From assembly GCF_040954645.1 (NCBI RefSeq), contig NC_092807.1, forward strand, positions 51,096,991 through 51,160,990: a stretch of DNA of 64,000 bases. The letters are read 5' to 3'. Origin of the DNA: Diabrotica undecimpunctata (taxonomy: Eukaryota; Arthropoda; Insecta; Coleoptera; Chrysomelidae). The notes beneath the pieces were generated by a model. The model made no database searches and was not told the origin of the DNA. It worked only from the letters and a program-made list of their open reading frames with translations. Made by a program: the position numbers and the translations under genes. Below, piece after piece: positions 34,976 to 45,184 of this stretch. Position 1 is the first letter of the stretch; every line of letters starts with the position of its first letter.

Positions 34976-35499
34976 TTGTTCTGAAGCTATTTTCTTGTGG
35001 CATGTTAAAGTAACTACTATTTAAATGGGAATAAGCCACAATTAAAGGTTAAAGTAAGTTCATTGACGTTTCAATTTCCACTTCGGAAATCGTTCTCAAA
35101 ATACAAACATTAGCAAATTAAATAAATTTGGTTTTTTTGTTACTTGGTGAAAAATTCTTCATATAATTTAATTTTATCTGACTCATTTATATTGACAATA
35201 CAGACATACATTATACATTTTAAAGTAGACGACTTTAAAATTATACTGCCAATACTGTTGAGTTGCGTTCTTGGGACGACTTTACTTGTAAGATAGTTCA
35301 TTCGATTACATGAAATCAACTTTCACTTGAGAATATCCGTCAGAAAAAATCATAGCATGTAATTCGTCTTTATAAAGACAAACACATGCCATGATGACAG
35401 TAAAAATCTCCTATTAGTGATTCCATAGCAAATTATGAGGGAAAAACCAGGAAAAAAAAAGCTCATAATACTATCCCGACGTAGTAAGTATTTGGTCAT

Positions 35500-36260
35500 G
35501 CATTTAGTTTACTTTCAAATTCTGATTTTATATGTTTGCTATTTAAAAAACATAAATGATGTATCCTCTATTTGTTGCCGACTTACTAATACTGGTATTT
35601 TCTTTTTAATAACTTCCTCTTTTAATATGGGTAACCAGATCCTACTACATTCTGTCGAGGAATTTGCGACACAATTGGTCTCATTTAGCATAATTAGAGC
35701 CGCTTCTTTGATTTTTCTCTTTTTACCATCCGTTTAATTTAGGACTATATTTGAATCATTCCATTGAACCCTATGTTCATTATCCCATGAGTGTTTACAT
35801 ATTTGAGATGTATCAAATTCTCTATTTTTAATATAAAATTGATGTTCACTTATTCTAACATTTAATGGCCTTGATGTTTCACCTAAATAAAACTGATCGC
35901 ATTCACAAGGTATATTCTAAATACAATTATTTGTTCTTTTTTGTTCATTGTTAGGTTTGGTTTTATACAAAATAGATCTCAATGTGTTTGTTGTTTTGAA
36001 TGTTGTTGAAATGTTGAATTTATTTCCTATCCTTTTAAGTTTTTCTGATAATCCTTTTATGTATGGTATTGTTATTTTCCTCGTATTATTCCTTGTGTAT
36101 GCTGTAGGATCTCGTTCTAAGTTGTTCTGTTCTATTTGGTCGATTGTTGAAAATTCCTTATTTATAAACGATAAAGGATAATCATTTTTTAATAAAACAA
36201 ATGTTAACGAATGTCTTTCCTCCAAGAACGAATTTTCAATAGTAATACCACTAGTGATTC
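35500..36260 (-). pseudogene. PLE linker and GIY-YIG nuclease
   Basis: From 36260 downward: FLEERHSLTFVLLKNDYPLS, then a KLKRIGNKFNIST block and TTNTLRSILYKTKPNN, the RT-EN linker. Then, after one stop, NIPCECDQFYLGETSRPLNV then RISEHQFYIKNREFD, a GIY-YIG domain of the PLE type (IPC.C...Y.GET.R....RI.EH). Next come QICKHSWDNEHRVQWND and, after another stop, KIKEAALIMLNETNCVA with a catalytic-Glu-like context. The RT domain is not found upstream. Confidence 0.75.
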
Positions 36261-36269
36261 AATTTTCGC

Positions 36270-36960
36270 GATAAGTCTGTCGATTTACTTCTAAACGAAA
36301 CTGAGTTGCTTGAAAACACCACGAGTCCGTAGGACGAGTGGTGTTTTCTTTAAGAAACTCAGTTGAGTTTAGAAATAAAAGACAGACTTATAAGCTAAAT
36401 TAAATCACGAGTGGTATTTTATTAGACTATTTCATGAACAAAGTGATAGGTCAAAAATTCAGTAGAATGAGAGGAAGGAATTTAATAATAATACATTTGA
36501 TCTAGGTAACCCAAATCTACCCATTTTTTAAATAATTCACAATTAGTCATAATCATGAAATATTTATTATAGCTATAAATAATGTTGAAGGCCCAGTCTT
36601 TTAGAATGAATGCTAGTCTTTCGTTGTATTTGTATTTTGCATCTAATTTGTAGTTGCGATCCACACGGAACATCATAAATTGTCTCCATATATAAGATTT
36701 AGATTTTCTTGTGTTACTCGGTATATTTTATTCAATGTTTTGGTTTATAACTTCGTTTGAAGTACCACCGAAACGACTCATTTTGACGTATACAGCTACA
36801 ATAATTTTTTTGGCAAACGTCAAACTTTGCTTTGCGATCGGTATCCATGGTTACATCGTTGAAAACACGAAGCTGATAGACCAATCAGAATTGAAAGACA
36901 GTTGGTGTTTTCGCGATAACACAAGCTGTCTTTGGTTTGTGATTGGCCAGATTATGTGAA
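36270..36960. repeat. Hairpin-rich insert inside the PLE
   Basis: Two strong hairpins: GAAAACACCACGAG-TCCGTAGGACGAG-TGGTGTTTTC near 36312-36350, and CCAATCAGAATTGAAAGACAG pairing with CTGTCTTTGGTTTGTGATTGG near 36878-36945. GTTTTCGCGATAA occurs near 36264 and 36908 in a related form, perhaps marking element ends. A 64-codon minus frame inside has no match I know. Confidence 0.5.
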
Positions 36961-37680
36961 AATTTTAAGATGAGTGAAATAGTCGTTAGAACAAGTAACT
37001 TTGGCTCTATCATATAAGGATTTAATGATTCCCTTTTTAATATTAATATTGTGATTTGATTTGAAATTTAAATATCTGTTGGTGTGTGTTGGTTTTCTAT
37101 ACACCTGAGTCTCATATCCAGTATCGTTCTTAAGAGATTAAAACATCCAGGAAAGGTAATGTGTTATTATTTTCCTTTTACTTTTCACAAAATAACAAAA
37201 AAACAAAATTTGTTTAATTTACTAACGTTTTTATTTTGAGAACGATTTCCAAAGTGGAAATTGAAACGTCAATAAACTTACTTTAACCTTTAATTGTGGC
37301 TTATTTCCATTTAAATAGTAATTACTTTAACATACTTAATTGAAAACAAGTTGCCAGCAGACAGCCAGAAATTAAAAACATAGAAAAACTAAAAAAAAAA
37401 GATTAATCAAATATCAAATGAGAACTATAAAAAAAAACGAGTGGCGGAAATAGAAGATGTAAGAGAATTAAAACATCTCAAACCTTGTTACCAACATGAC
37501 ATAACATACCATGACATAATGTAATATGACCAAGTACTCCAAAGAGTATAAAAAAATACTCAATCAAATTAGGTTACAAAAATCTATGTCATCGTTTGCT
37601 AAAATAACAGCTTATGCTCACAGTCACACTTCGTAATGTTATGTACATCGAGTATGACTAGTTCCATTTATCCCAACCAT

Positions 37681-38275
37681 CATCACCATCATCATCATCA
37701 TCATTCAGTGTTCTGCGTCCAAAGTTAAATGTCTTTCAGTACTGTCGGTCTTGAGTTTTCTGCAGTAGTTTCCAGCGATTCTGTTGACTTCGTCTACCTC
37801 TACTTCATCTGTCTGCTCGTGGTCTCCATACTGTAATTTTATGGCTCCCAGTTCCACTTCAGACATGCTATGAGCTCTATGATAACTGTGACACCTTTCC
37901 TTCTTATTTCCTCGTTTTTAACCCTATCTCCGAGAGTCAGTCCAAGTAACGACCGTTCCATTCTTCTTTGCGCTACTCTGAGGTTGGTTACTGTAGTCTA
38001 GGTTAAGGAAAGTGTTTTGGCACCATAAGTCATAACTATTGCCGTAAGTGCACATTGGTTGAACGTCTTCTTTTTCAAATAATTCGGCATGTTTCTCTTG
38101 AGGATGTCTGATAGAGTTTCATATGCGGTCCATGCTAAAGGGATTTTTCTTTGCAGTTCAGCCGTTTGGTTGTCTCTGGCGATACGGATTTCATGACCTA
38201 AGTACTTGTATTTATGAACTAATGCTATCGTTGCAATCGACTTTTGGATTTTCTCTTGATACCAGGTTTTAAAAT
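37681..38275 (-). pseudogene. 5'-truncated LINE with (TGA)n tail
   Basis: Minus strand: HKYKYLGHEIRIARDNQTAE, then LKRNMPNYLKKKTFNQC, RVAQRRMERSLLGLTLGDRV and KNEEIRRKG, then a LKWNWEP-like C-terminus. The 3' end is a (TGA)n run at 37681-37708. The thumb pattern is of the YLG.EI.....A ... L...TF..C..... type seen in insect LINEs. A few stops and frameshifts. Confidence 0.7.
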
Positions 38276-38339
38276 CACACCAAACACCTTATAAAATAAA
38301 ATGTCATTATCTCAAAATGTATTACCCCAGGCAATAAAA

Positions 38340-40205
38340 AAAGATTTCCAGAATCTCGCACTAAACTGCTAGTCTGTTCCACAGATTCTGCGGGGGAAAG
38401 GTTCTGACAATTAAACATAACAAACATAGAAAACTCTTAAAACTCAACGTCGCTACATATGATGTTAGATTCCTAGTATCAGAAGAATTTGTCTTATGGG
38501 ATGTGTCAGCGTTAGCGATGTAAACAACGATGGGAAAGTCTGAAAAAACTGAAATCAGGTTACTAGTTTTATCAGGTCGGTACTGAAACTGAAACAACGG
38601 GAGGCGTTGGCTTCTTTGTACGTAGAAAACATGAAAACAACATTATATCAGTAAAAAGTATTTCTACTAGAGTTGCTTCTTTAACCCTAAAACTTAACCC
38701 TGAAAAATATACTTTAAAAATCGTACAAGTATATGCTACAACAAGCGGCCATGCGTACTATGAAATAGAGGAATTCTACGATGACATTACGTTAGCCCTA
38801 AGCGATACAATAACACACTATACTATAATATGTGGTGACTTCAACGCTTAAACGAGGAGAAAGGCAGATGGGACAGAAACATCACTGGGCAAATATGGTT
38901 TGGAAAACAGGAACGAGCGCGGTTAAGCTTTACTTAGTTTTTTTCCAGCCGGAAATTCATCTACAAAAAAGAACATCGGAGATGGACGTGGCAGAACCCG
39001 AATGAAAAAACTAGAAACGAAATCGATTTTATGATGACTGACAAAAGGCAAATTTTAAATATATTACAGTCCTAAAACAGTTTTCAAAAGGTACCACAAA
39101 ATGGCAAAACGTCGTAGAAATAGACCTTGGGGAAGAGAGAGAGCGCATGATAAAAAAAAAGTCTGGACCTATCTGGACAGAGCCTAATAATATAAATGCA
39201 TTTAAAGAACACACCGACAGCATTCTCGAAAGCAATAAGGAGACAACCGAATGCATAAAAGTGAAGGAATCAAACAAACAATTGGGAGATAACAAGAGCT
39301 TCGAAGTTCTAAGAAAAAAAAATAACAAATGACAAAAAGGAAATAACAAAATTAAAGGATAGAGATGGAAATATCACCAACAGAGATGAATTACTAAGGG
39401 CAGTAGAAGATTTCTATGCAGATTTATACAGAAGTCAACAAAACCATAATTAGAAACTAACCGAAAAGTTAGAAAATTCAGGAAAAAAAAATAGTCAACA
39501 AAGAATTAGAATTGATGCCTGATAGTTCAACAAATGAAATAAGGAATGCACTGAAGAAAATGAAAAGAAAGCTTCGGGAGCAGATAAAAGCGTTATAGAA
39601 ACCGCAAAGATTGGAGGAGACAGACTTTAAGATGGCATAGTGCACTTACCATTTTATTACACAAAAAGGGCGATCCAACAGACCTAGAGAATTACCGACC
39701 CATAATCTGAGCACTAAAGTATATCTCTCACCAAGCTTGGAACAGGTAGGTTTTAGGAAAAACTTTGGCACTAACAACCACCTCCACTACAAAAAAAGGC
39801 ATAATAGAAGAATTCATCGAATACAACCGACCCCTGGTCTTGACTTTCATAGACTTTCGCAAAGCATTCGATACGAATTAACAGCGTAATGAGAGCGTTG
39901 ATGACCTAAAGACTACACAAAGATATAAAATGTATAACAATCAAAAGAGGAATCAGACAAGAAGACACGTTATCTCTAAAACTCTTTACGGCATGTCTGG
40001 AACATGCTGTTAAACAATTGGAGTGGGATGAAAAAGGAATCAATGTCGATGGCGAATGCTCTCCCACCTACGATTCGCGGCCGATATAGTTCTGATAACA
40101 GATAACTTAAAAAAGATTAGAACTATGCTTACTGAGTTAGATGCCGCCTGCAAGCAATTTTGGAAAGATAGAATACATGGCAGGTTGATGATGATGATGA
40201 GTATA
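38340..40205 (+). pseudogene. LINE with APE endonuclease and damaged RT, internally deleted
   Basis: EN: GVGFFVRRKHENNIISVKSI; KIVQVYATTSGHAYYEIEEF; TIICGDFNA, then a stop where Lys is expected; RWTWQNPNEKTRNEIDFMMT. Linker near 39350. RT: TNEIRNALKKMKRKASGADK; LTFIDFRKAFDT near 39845 (box A); RQEDTLSLKLF; RFAADIVLIT near 40070 (box C with the first Asp changed to Ala). Sequence then jumps to a (GAT)n-like tail at 40185-40203, so the thumb is deleted. The endonuclease nicks the target and RT primes from it; this copy cannot. Confidence 0.75.
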
Positions 40206-40375
40206 AAACATTTCATTTAAGTATTCCATTTAAAAAAACTGATTGCAAGTTTCAACAAACCCTGTAGACAAAAATTAGGTATTTCGCTATGTTAATAAAT
40301 TTATATATCGATTTAAAATCTTTTGAACATAAATAATATATTTTTTTATGTCAAATCTTTACAATTTTATAGGGT

Positions 40376-40690
40376 GTTAAATTTGCTACGAAATTAATGA
40401 AAAAACATAATTATCCTTTAAGCTACTATATTGTAAAAACGAGAACATTGAGAAGAATCCAAAAATATAAAAATATACAAGGGTGTTCCATTAAAATAAA
40501 GATAAATTTTTTCCATCCTGTTAATATGGGTGGCCCTGTATATTCGAAAATATTTTTAAAATATGGTCCTATCTATGCTGCAATTTTTACCTAAATTATT
40601 TTTTTTTTGGCATCTCTTACGACAAATGAGTAACTGGACTTCCTCGAACTAATGCCGCACCCTGTATAGTGTTTCCTTTATAAATAAAAT
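40376..40690 (+). repeat. Interspersed repeat also present inverted at 62985-63345
   Basis: Shared landmarks: GGGTGTTCCATTAAAATAAA, then TCTGTTAAT-like, GGTGGCCCTGTATATTCGAA and ATGCTGCAATTTTTACCTAA, then ATTATTTTTTTTTT. It ends CACCCTGTATAG. No coding potential. Confidence 0.75.
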
Positions 40691-41493
40691 ATTTTTAATA
40701 ACATACTTTTTTGTTGTAAAATTATATAGGTATAACAATTTAGCAGGGCTAACCAACTACCGAGAAGTACTTACGAATCAAGAATTATCAACATATCAAT
40801 GGCAGATGTAATAATTCCGGGTACAGCTAATTTTAAATTTGTTTTGTTAATGTATCATTCGTACAGTCGACAGAATATAGAAAATGTTTTCTACATCATT
40901 CCTTTCCAATTGTAATTTATTGTTATGCAGCGACCCTGCTGTCAGAAAACTATCGATTCGACATTAATTTATGTGTCTCTGTACCGCCTACACCTCATAA
41001 TGAAACCTGAATAAATCGCAACACTAAAAAAAGTACTTTGTCCATTTCGATATCTTATGTATTGGAATACGTACTCCCACGCCATACATCCAAGGACATC
41101 GGCCTCACTTAAACGAAAAGAGTAGTACAAAAGTAAGAGCACCCTGTAATGAAATATTTTTTTATATTACGAGGGAACTTCATCGTGACATGGAAAGAGA
41201 CCTTGTTTTAATTAGATTTATTTATAATTTGTTGTATTACTAATTTATTTTATTCATGTAAGGTTATGTCTGCAATATGCAGATGTGTATTGCGTCAAGA
41301 TATCATGACGAATTAACAATATAAGTTTCAGTCACAGATATTTTTTAAATCGATATAACCTGCATTTTTCATTGCCTTTAAGTGTTGCCTGTTTTTGGTT
41401 TTTGATACTTTACGAACATTTGTAATACGGTCCTGTAGACACCGCCCCTATCACACCTAATGGACGCGAAACTATTTCGGTGTAAAAACACTC
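40691..41493. other. Unassigned gap
   Basis: Contains CACCCTGTAATG near 41140 but no matched left end. No gene seen. Confidence 0.3.
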
Positions 41494-41884
41494 AGTATTA
41501 GCAGTGCTGCCAGGTCTACCGTTTTTACGGTAGATCTACCGTTTTCCACCTCGATCTACCGCTCTACCGTTTTAACACCTTATTCTACCGCATTTTAAAA
41601 TTTTAGGCATTTGACAAAACATAATATACATATTCATAATATACAGGAGATGTATTTTGGTTCTGACATTTCTACGCCTAGTGTAGATAAAAATGACTTG
41701 TAATTTGTAAAGTTAAAGTGTTTAGAATTTTATATAGAGGGTCTGGTCTGGACTAATTATTAAAAAGGTTTCCCATAAAAAATAACATCTTGGAAGATTT
41801 GCAGTTCATAAATTTTGATTTGGTGCGAAGTAGAAAAATTAATTCAATTGCACATATTTCACCAAAATTGGGGATATATTGGGA

Positions 41885-42040
41885 TAAATCAGGGCGATCT
41901 TCAATCATTAGATAATGAGTGGAGACTTTTATAAAACACTGAGTAGCCTGAATCTAATGATATACTAGCATTTTGGAGTCAAGTAAGTGAAATGAATTAT
42001 GGTAGTGGATTAAATATGTTCCCCAGTTTATCTCTATTTA
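41885..42040 (+). pseudogene. hAT transposase C-terminal scrap
   Basis: LDNEWRLL, then NTEEPESNDILAFWSQV-like codons (two stops in between), then MNYGSGLNMFPSLSLF. The DNEWR...L ... FW pattern resembles the region before the hAT dimerisation motif. Too damaged for a firm call. Confidence 0.4.
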
Positions 42041-42049
42041 AAAAGGAAA

Positions 42050-42177
42050 AGACAGTTAAGATTTGATTTCACGTACAGGGCGCTTGCGCATCCGCTTATA
42101 CGTATTTCGGCCTAATAGGCCTCATCAGAACGGCTTTCGCAATCGCTCTGAACGTGAAAATAAATCTTTTCTGTCTT
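42050..42177. repeat. 128-bp palindrome enclosing the hammerhead
   Basis: Left GACAGTTAAGATTTGATTTC ACGTACAGGGCGCTTGCG and right CGCAATCGCTCTGAACGTGA AAATAAATCTTTTCTGTC are imperfect inverted copies. They extend stem I of the ribozyme listed at 42076-42150. Confidence 0.8.
42076..42150 (-). ncRNA. Hammerhead ribozyme, canonical core
   Basis: The minus strand reads CUGAUGA (42128-42122), stem II GGCCU-AUU-AGGCC (42121-42109), GAAA (42108-42105), then the palindromic stem III half-sites AUAC/GUAU (42105-42098, including the last A of GAAA), then A17 at 42097. The expected cleavage is between 42097 and 42096. Stem I pairs CCGUU (42133-42129) with AGCGG (42096-42092), then an AAAG/AUG internal loop, then UGCG/CGCA and further GCG/CGC. 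All core residues (C3, UGAUGA, GAAA, U16.1-H17) are present. Stem III has almost no loop, so folding may need a dimer, as known for short-stem III hammerheads in retroelements. Confidence 0.85.
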
Positions 42178-42455
42178 AGAAAGCAACTCTAACATGGCTT
42201 CGTATAGACGCAAATAGCGACATCTGATAATAAAATCGTAAACTAATTTTCGAAACCAAATTCAGAATTTCGCTTTAATCTGTGCCTTCTAAGAATTGTA
42301 AGGCAAAACAGATTGATAAAGATGTTATGAGAGACATGGGGAATCTAAAAATTGCATTCCACACCATATCTCCTCAACTAAGCAAAATTCTTAGCGAATT
42401 GGTTTCTAGTACTCGTACAGAGTATATCGAAATAAAAAAGGAAAAGACAGTTTAG

Positions 42456-42492
42456 ATTTGATTTCAAGATTCTCGGAATCTTGAAATCAAAT
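42456..42492. repeat. Perfect 17-bp-arm palindrome
   Basis: ATTTGATTTCAAGATTC, spacer TCG, GAATCTTGAAATCAAAT. The preceding GGAAAAGACAGTTTAGATTT also precedes the ribozyme palindrome at 42045, so the two are probably related. Confidence 0.9.
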
Positions 42493-43202
42493 GAAAATGA
42501 AAATGAAGCTGGGTTGGCTCCAACGGAAGTTGCTATAATTTTAAGGTAAAAAATGATATGGGAAAACTTCTTAATAAAAACATTTACGAGCAGAACTCGG
42601 ATATTGACGAGATCTAATGGTTGATTTTTTTATAATTCAATGTGTGTTTTGTTTTACCATACTTTTTAGGTTTAGTTTTGATTTCAGTAAATGTTTTTGA
42701 AGTTTATTTAGGTTAATTTTTTAATAAAAATTATGTTTTTAAAAATTTTGTATGTATTTTCTGGTGAAAATTATTTAAAAATGAACGTACTGTTATAAAA
42801 AGGCGTTTAAATAGACCATTGGCATTAGATAATGTAAAAAAACAACAAATTCAATATCTTTATGGTATTTCTACCGTTTTCTACCGTATTTTTCAAGTTA
42901 GCCCTAGCGCAAAATGGTTCATGTCACCTGGCAACATTGAGTATTAGTATAAACGCTGTGCGAAACGCTCCAGTTTGTGTAAACATCCATCCTCCGCGTA
43001 AACAGACGAGGTCCAAGCAGTCCTAAGATCCTACATAGTCCTGTGCACTGAAGAAAAGAAGATTCATTCATCGTCACAAGTACCGTTTACACTTTAATTT
43101 GCATACACACATACAATATTGAAATTGATTGATAAATTTTACATTTAACTTATTTCGACATAAAAAAATAATACCAGTACCTATAAACAAACATTTGAAT
43201 AA

Positions 43203-43450
43203 TTGTTAGTTATCATAATTAACAATTTACTAAGATGTAAATTTAAGCTGGAAGGTCAGATAATAGAACAAGTGATGGAATTTAAATATCTGGGCATCAC
43301 ATTATCTAGCTACGGAAAGCTCGAAACTGAAGTGGAAGATCAAGTGAATAGAGCAAACAGAGCCGCAGGCTGTCTGAATGAAACAATATGGAGAAATAAA
43401 AATATCAGGAAAAATAAAAGGCACGACACCTGTGTAATTAAATTAAACTA
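43203..43450 (+). pseudogene. LINE RT thumb fragment
   Basis: MEFKYLGITLSSYGKLETEV, EDQVNRANRAAGCLNETIWR, then NKNIRKNK. This is the segment directly upstream of the C-terminal pieces seen at 23320 and 27606. Truncated on both sides. Confidence 0.7.
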
Positions 43451-43479
43451 TGTTGAATAATAAAATACTTTGATTTTTA

Positions 43480-44720
43480 AAATTTTTGTATGCTTCTATA
43501 GAAGGCAAGAATTTTTTAATCTTACTAGTCGGTATTTTGTTTGCAAGCATAGTGATTTCGTGAAATCGCTTGTACAGTCAGTTTCCATTTGTCTAGATTT
43601 TTCTATTTTTATTGATTATGGTAGAGTCTTCCCTATAAGTTTCGTAATAAGATCTGTATATCTGGTGGGCGACCTTCCTCGACTTCTTTTCTCGTGGACC
43701 ATCCCGCCCTCCAATAACGTGGCCGTGAACTTAATAATATTTTTAGCTACTATCGTATAAAGTCTATTCTTCATTTGGATATGTTGGAGGATTGATAAAT
43801 AAGTTCTTTTCTCGGTCCAAGAGACTCTTAGTATTTGATGCAACCAAACATCTCAAAGGCATCTGTTTTTATTGTGTCTGTTTGTTTTAATTTCCAACAT
43901 TCAAATGTGTATAGGAAGATAGGGAATATCAGGCTTTTAACAATTCGTACTATTGTGTTAAGCGTTATAAATAAGATGACTTTTCCAAATATTTGTAAGT
44001 TTTGCCATGGCTTGCTTGGCCAGTGCAATTCTTTTTCTAATTTCTTCACTTCATCCCGCTTGGTTTGTTATTAACGGACTAAGATAAATGAAAGTGTTAA
44101 CGGTACCAATGTTATAGATCTTCTGTATATTTAAATTATTTGGGTCCGGTTGGTCTACTATCATTATTTTGGTTTTTTGTTTGTTAATCTGAACTTCCAA
44201 ACGTATTTTTTCAACTAATAGGTTAGGTATGTTGAACTTCCTGGCTTTTTCCACAATCTGTATGGTTAAAGTCTGTTCTCTAGTTCCTCTGTCAGGTATA
44301 AAAGCCCGCTTAGTGCGGCGACAGTTGTAGTAGGATGTAAGTGACATATTTTATGAGAAGCATCAGTACCTGCATCTCCGATCGCCATTATCCTTTTCAT
44401 GACAATATTGTCTGCCCCAAGTGATTTGTGAGGAATCAGATTTCTTAGTGCCACAGCAACTTTTATCAGTGTTTCTGGTTCTGGGCATTCAAGTTGCAAG
44501 TGATTTCCGATAGCTGTGTTGTCTTTCATTAAATTTTCACTTTGATTTGTATTTTATAGGTTACCAGAGTGCCGTCTTCCTGTCTTATCGCGAAGCATCT
44601 TAAAAAAAATTATGAGTAATTAGTTTTATTTTTATAAACATATCTCTTATTTCGTTATTATTTATATGCTGTTCGACTGCATTGTATAGATCGTTTAGAT
44701 ATTCTTTTGATCGTCCCTAC
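43480..44720 (-). pseudogene. LINE RT, degraded, minus strand
   Basis: From 44720 downward: SKEYLNDLYNAVEQH linker; CPEPETLIKVAVALRNLIPH then KSLGADNIV; RAFIPDRGTREQTLTIQIVE then KARKFNIP (where RT box A should follow, but it is deleted); INKQKTKIMIVDQPD; FIYLSPLITNQ thumb; VKSLIFPIFLYTFECWKLKQ; QILRVSWTEKRTYLSILQHI; HEKRSRGRSPTRYTDLI at the C-terminus. Boxes A-C are missing. The order of blocks matches an RTE-like LINE. Confidence 0.7.
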
Positions 44721-44859
44721 ATCGCTACTTTATTTCTTTACTAAGCTCTGAGTATTCTGAGCGTGTTTCAGGTGTTTTGAGCCATTGGGATTTAAGAGTT
44801 TTTTGGGTTTTAATTTTACGCAATATTTGCTCGAAGGTCCAACTTTTATTAGGCTTAAT

Positions 44860-45105
44860 CTTAGTATTCTTTTGTTGTAAGTGATGAATTCGACCGTTAC
44901 TTGATGAAAATTCATTTTATATAACAATAAAACTGAAAACTTTCTTTTCAAAACTTCCACAAAATTTATTCTATTCAATCTGTTTTCCTATTATTGAAAG
45001 CCCTTTTATGTTCTGCTATACGTTTGTTAAAAGTTCTACCAGTTTGACCGATGTAAGTTTTTGGGCAGTCGCCACATCTAATCGCCACATTTTTTACTAG
45101 TTACT
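44860..45105 (-). pseudogene. PLE GIY-YIG fragment with terminal repeat
   Basis: The minus strand from 45105 reads CGDCPKTYIGQTGRTFNKRI, then AEHKRAFNN, nearly identical to the plus-strand copy at 45966-46056. It then joins the tail ATAAATTTTGTGGAAGTTTT ... TTTTCAGTTTTATTGTTA seen at 31010. It faces the PLE at 45185 head to head. Confidence 0.75.
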
Positions 45106-45184
45106 AAAACTAGTTAATAAAATACAACATTTTCAATTACCTTACAACTCCAGATTACTTTAATTTGACGTAAAAAATCTTTTT

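Larger units (their letters stand above)
35002..37336 (-). mobile_element. Penelope-like element between inverted terminal repeats
   Basis: ATGTTAAAGTAACTACTATT, then TAAATGGGAATAAGCCACAA and GTTAAAGTAAGTTCATTGAC at 35002-35120 is repeated inverted at 37195-37336. A minus-strand PLE gene remnant (35500-36260) lies between. PLEs typically carry RT plus a GIY-YIG nuclease and complex, often inverted, terminal repeats. A hairpin-rich insert at 36270-36960 occupies the place of the RT. Confidence 0.65.
41502..42939 (+). mobile_element. hAT-type element with 8-bp target duplication
   Basis: AGTATTAG at 41494-41501 and 42940-42947 is a perfect 8-bp duplication. Ends: CAGTGCTGCCAGGT on the left; CAATGTTGCCAGGT on the right when inverted. 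Both features are typical of hAT. CTACCGTTTT-like repeats crowd the left end (41517-41590) and recur at 42872-42890. Transposase remains only as scraps near 41880-42035. A hammerhead-bearing palindrome sits inside at 42050-42177. Confidence 0.8.

Noticed and set aside
35948..36181. 77-codon plus-strand hydrophobic frame
   Set aside because: Antisense of the PLE linker; no membrane-protein identity.
37681..37710. (CAT)n run as an independent microsatellite
   Set aside because: Better explained as the 3' tail of the minus-strand LINE ending there.
42438..42500. Second hammerhead at the 42456 palindrome
   Set aside because: It has the shared flank but no CUGAUGA or GAAA core.
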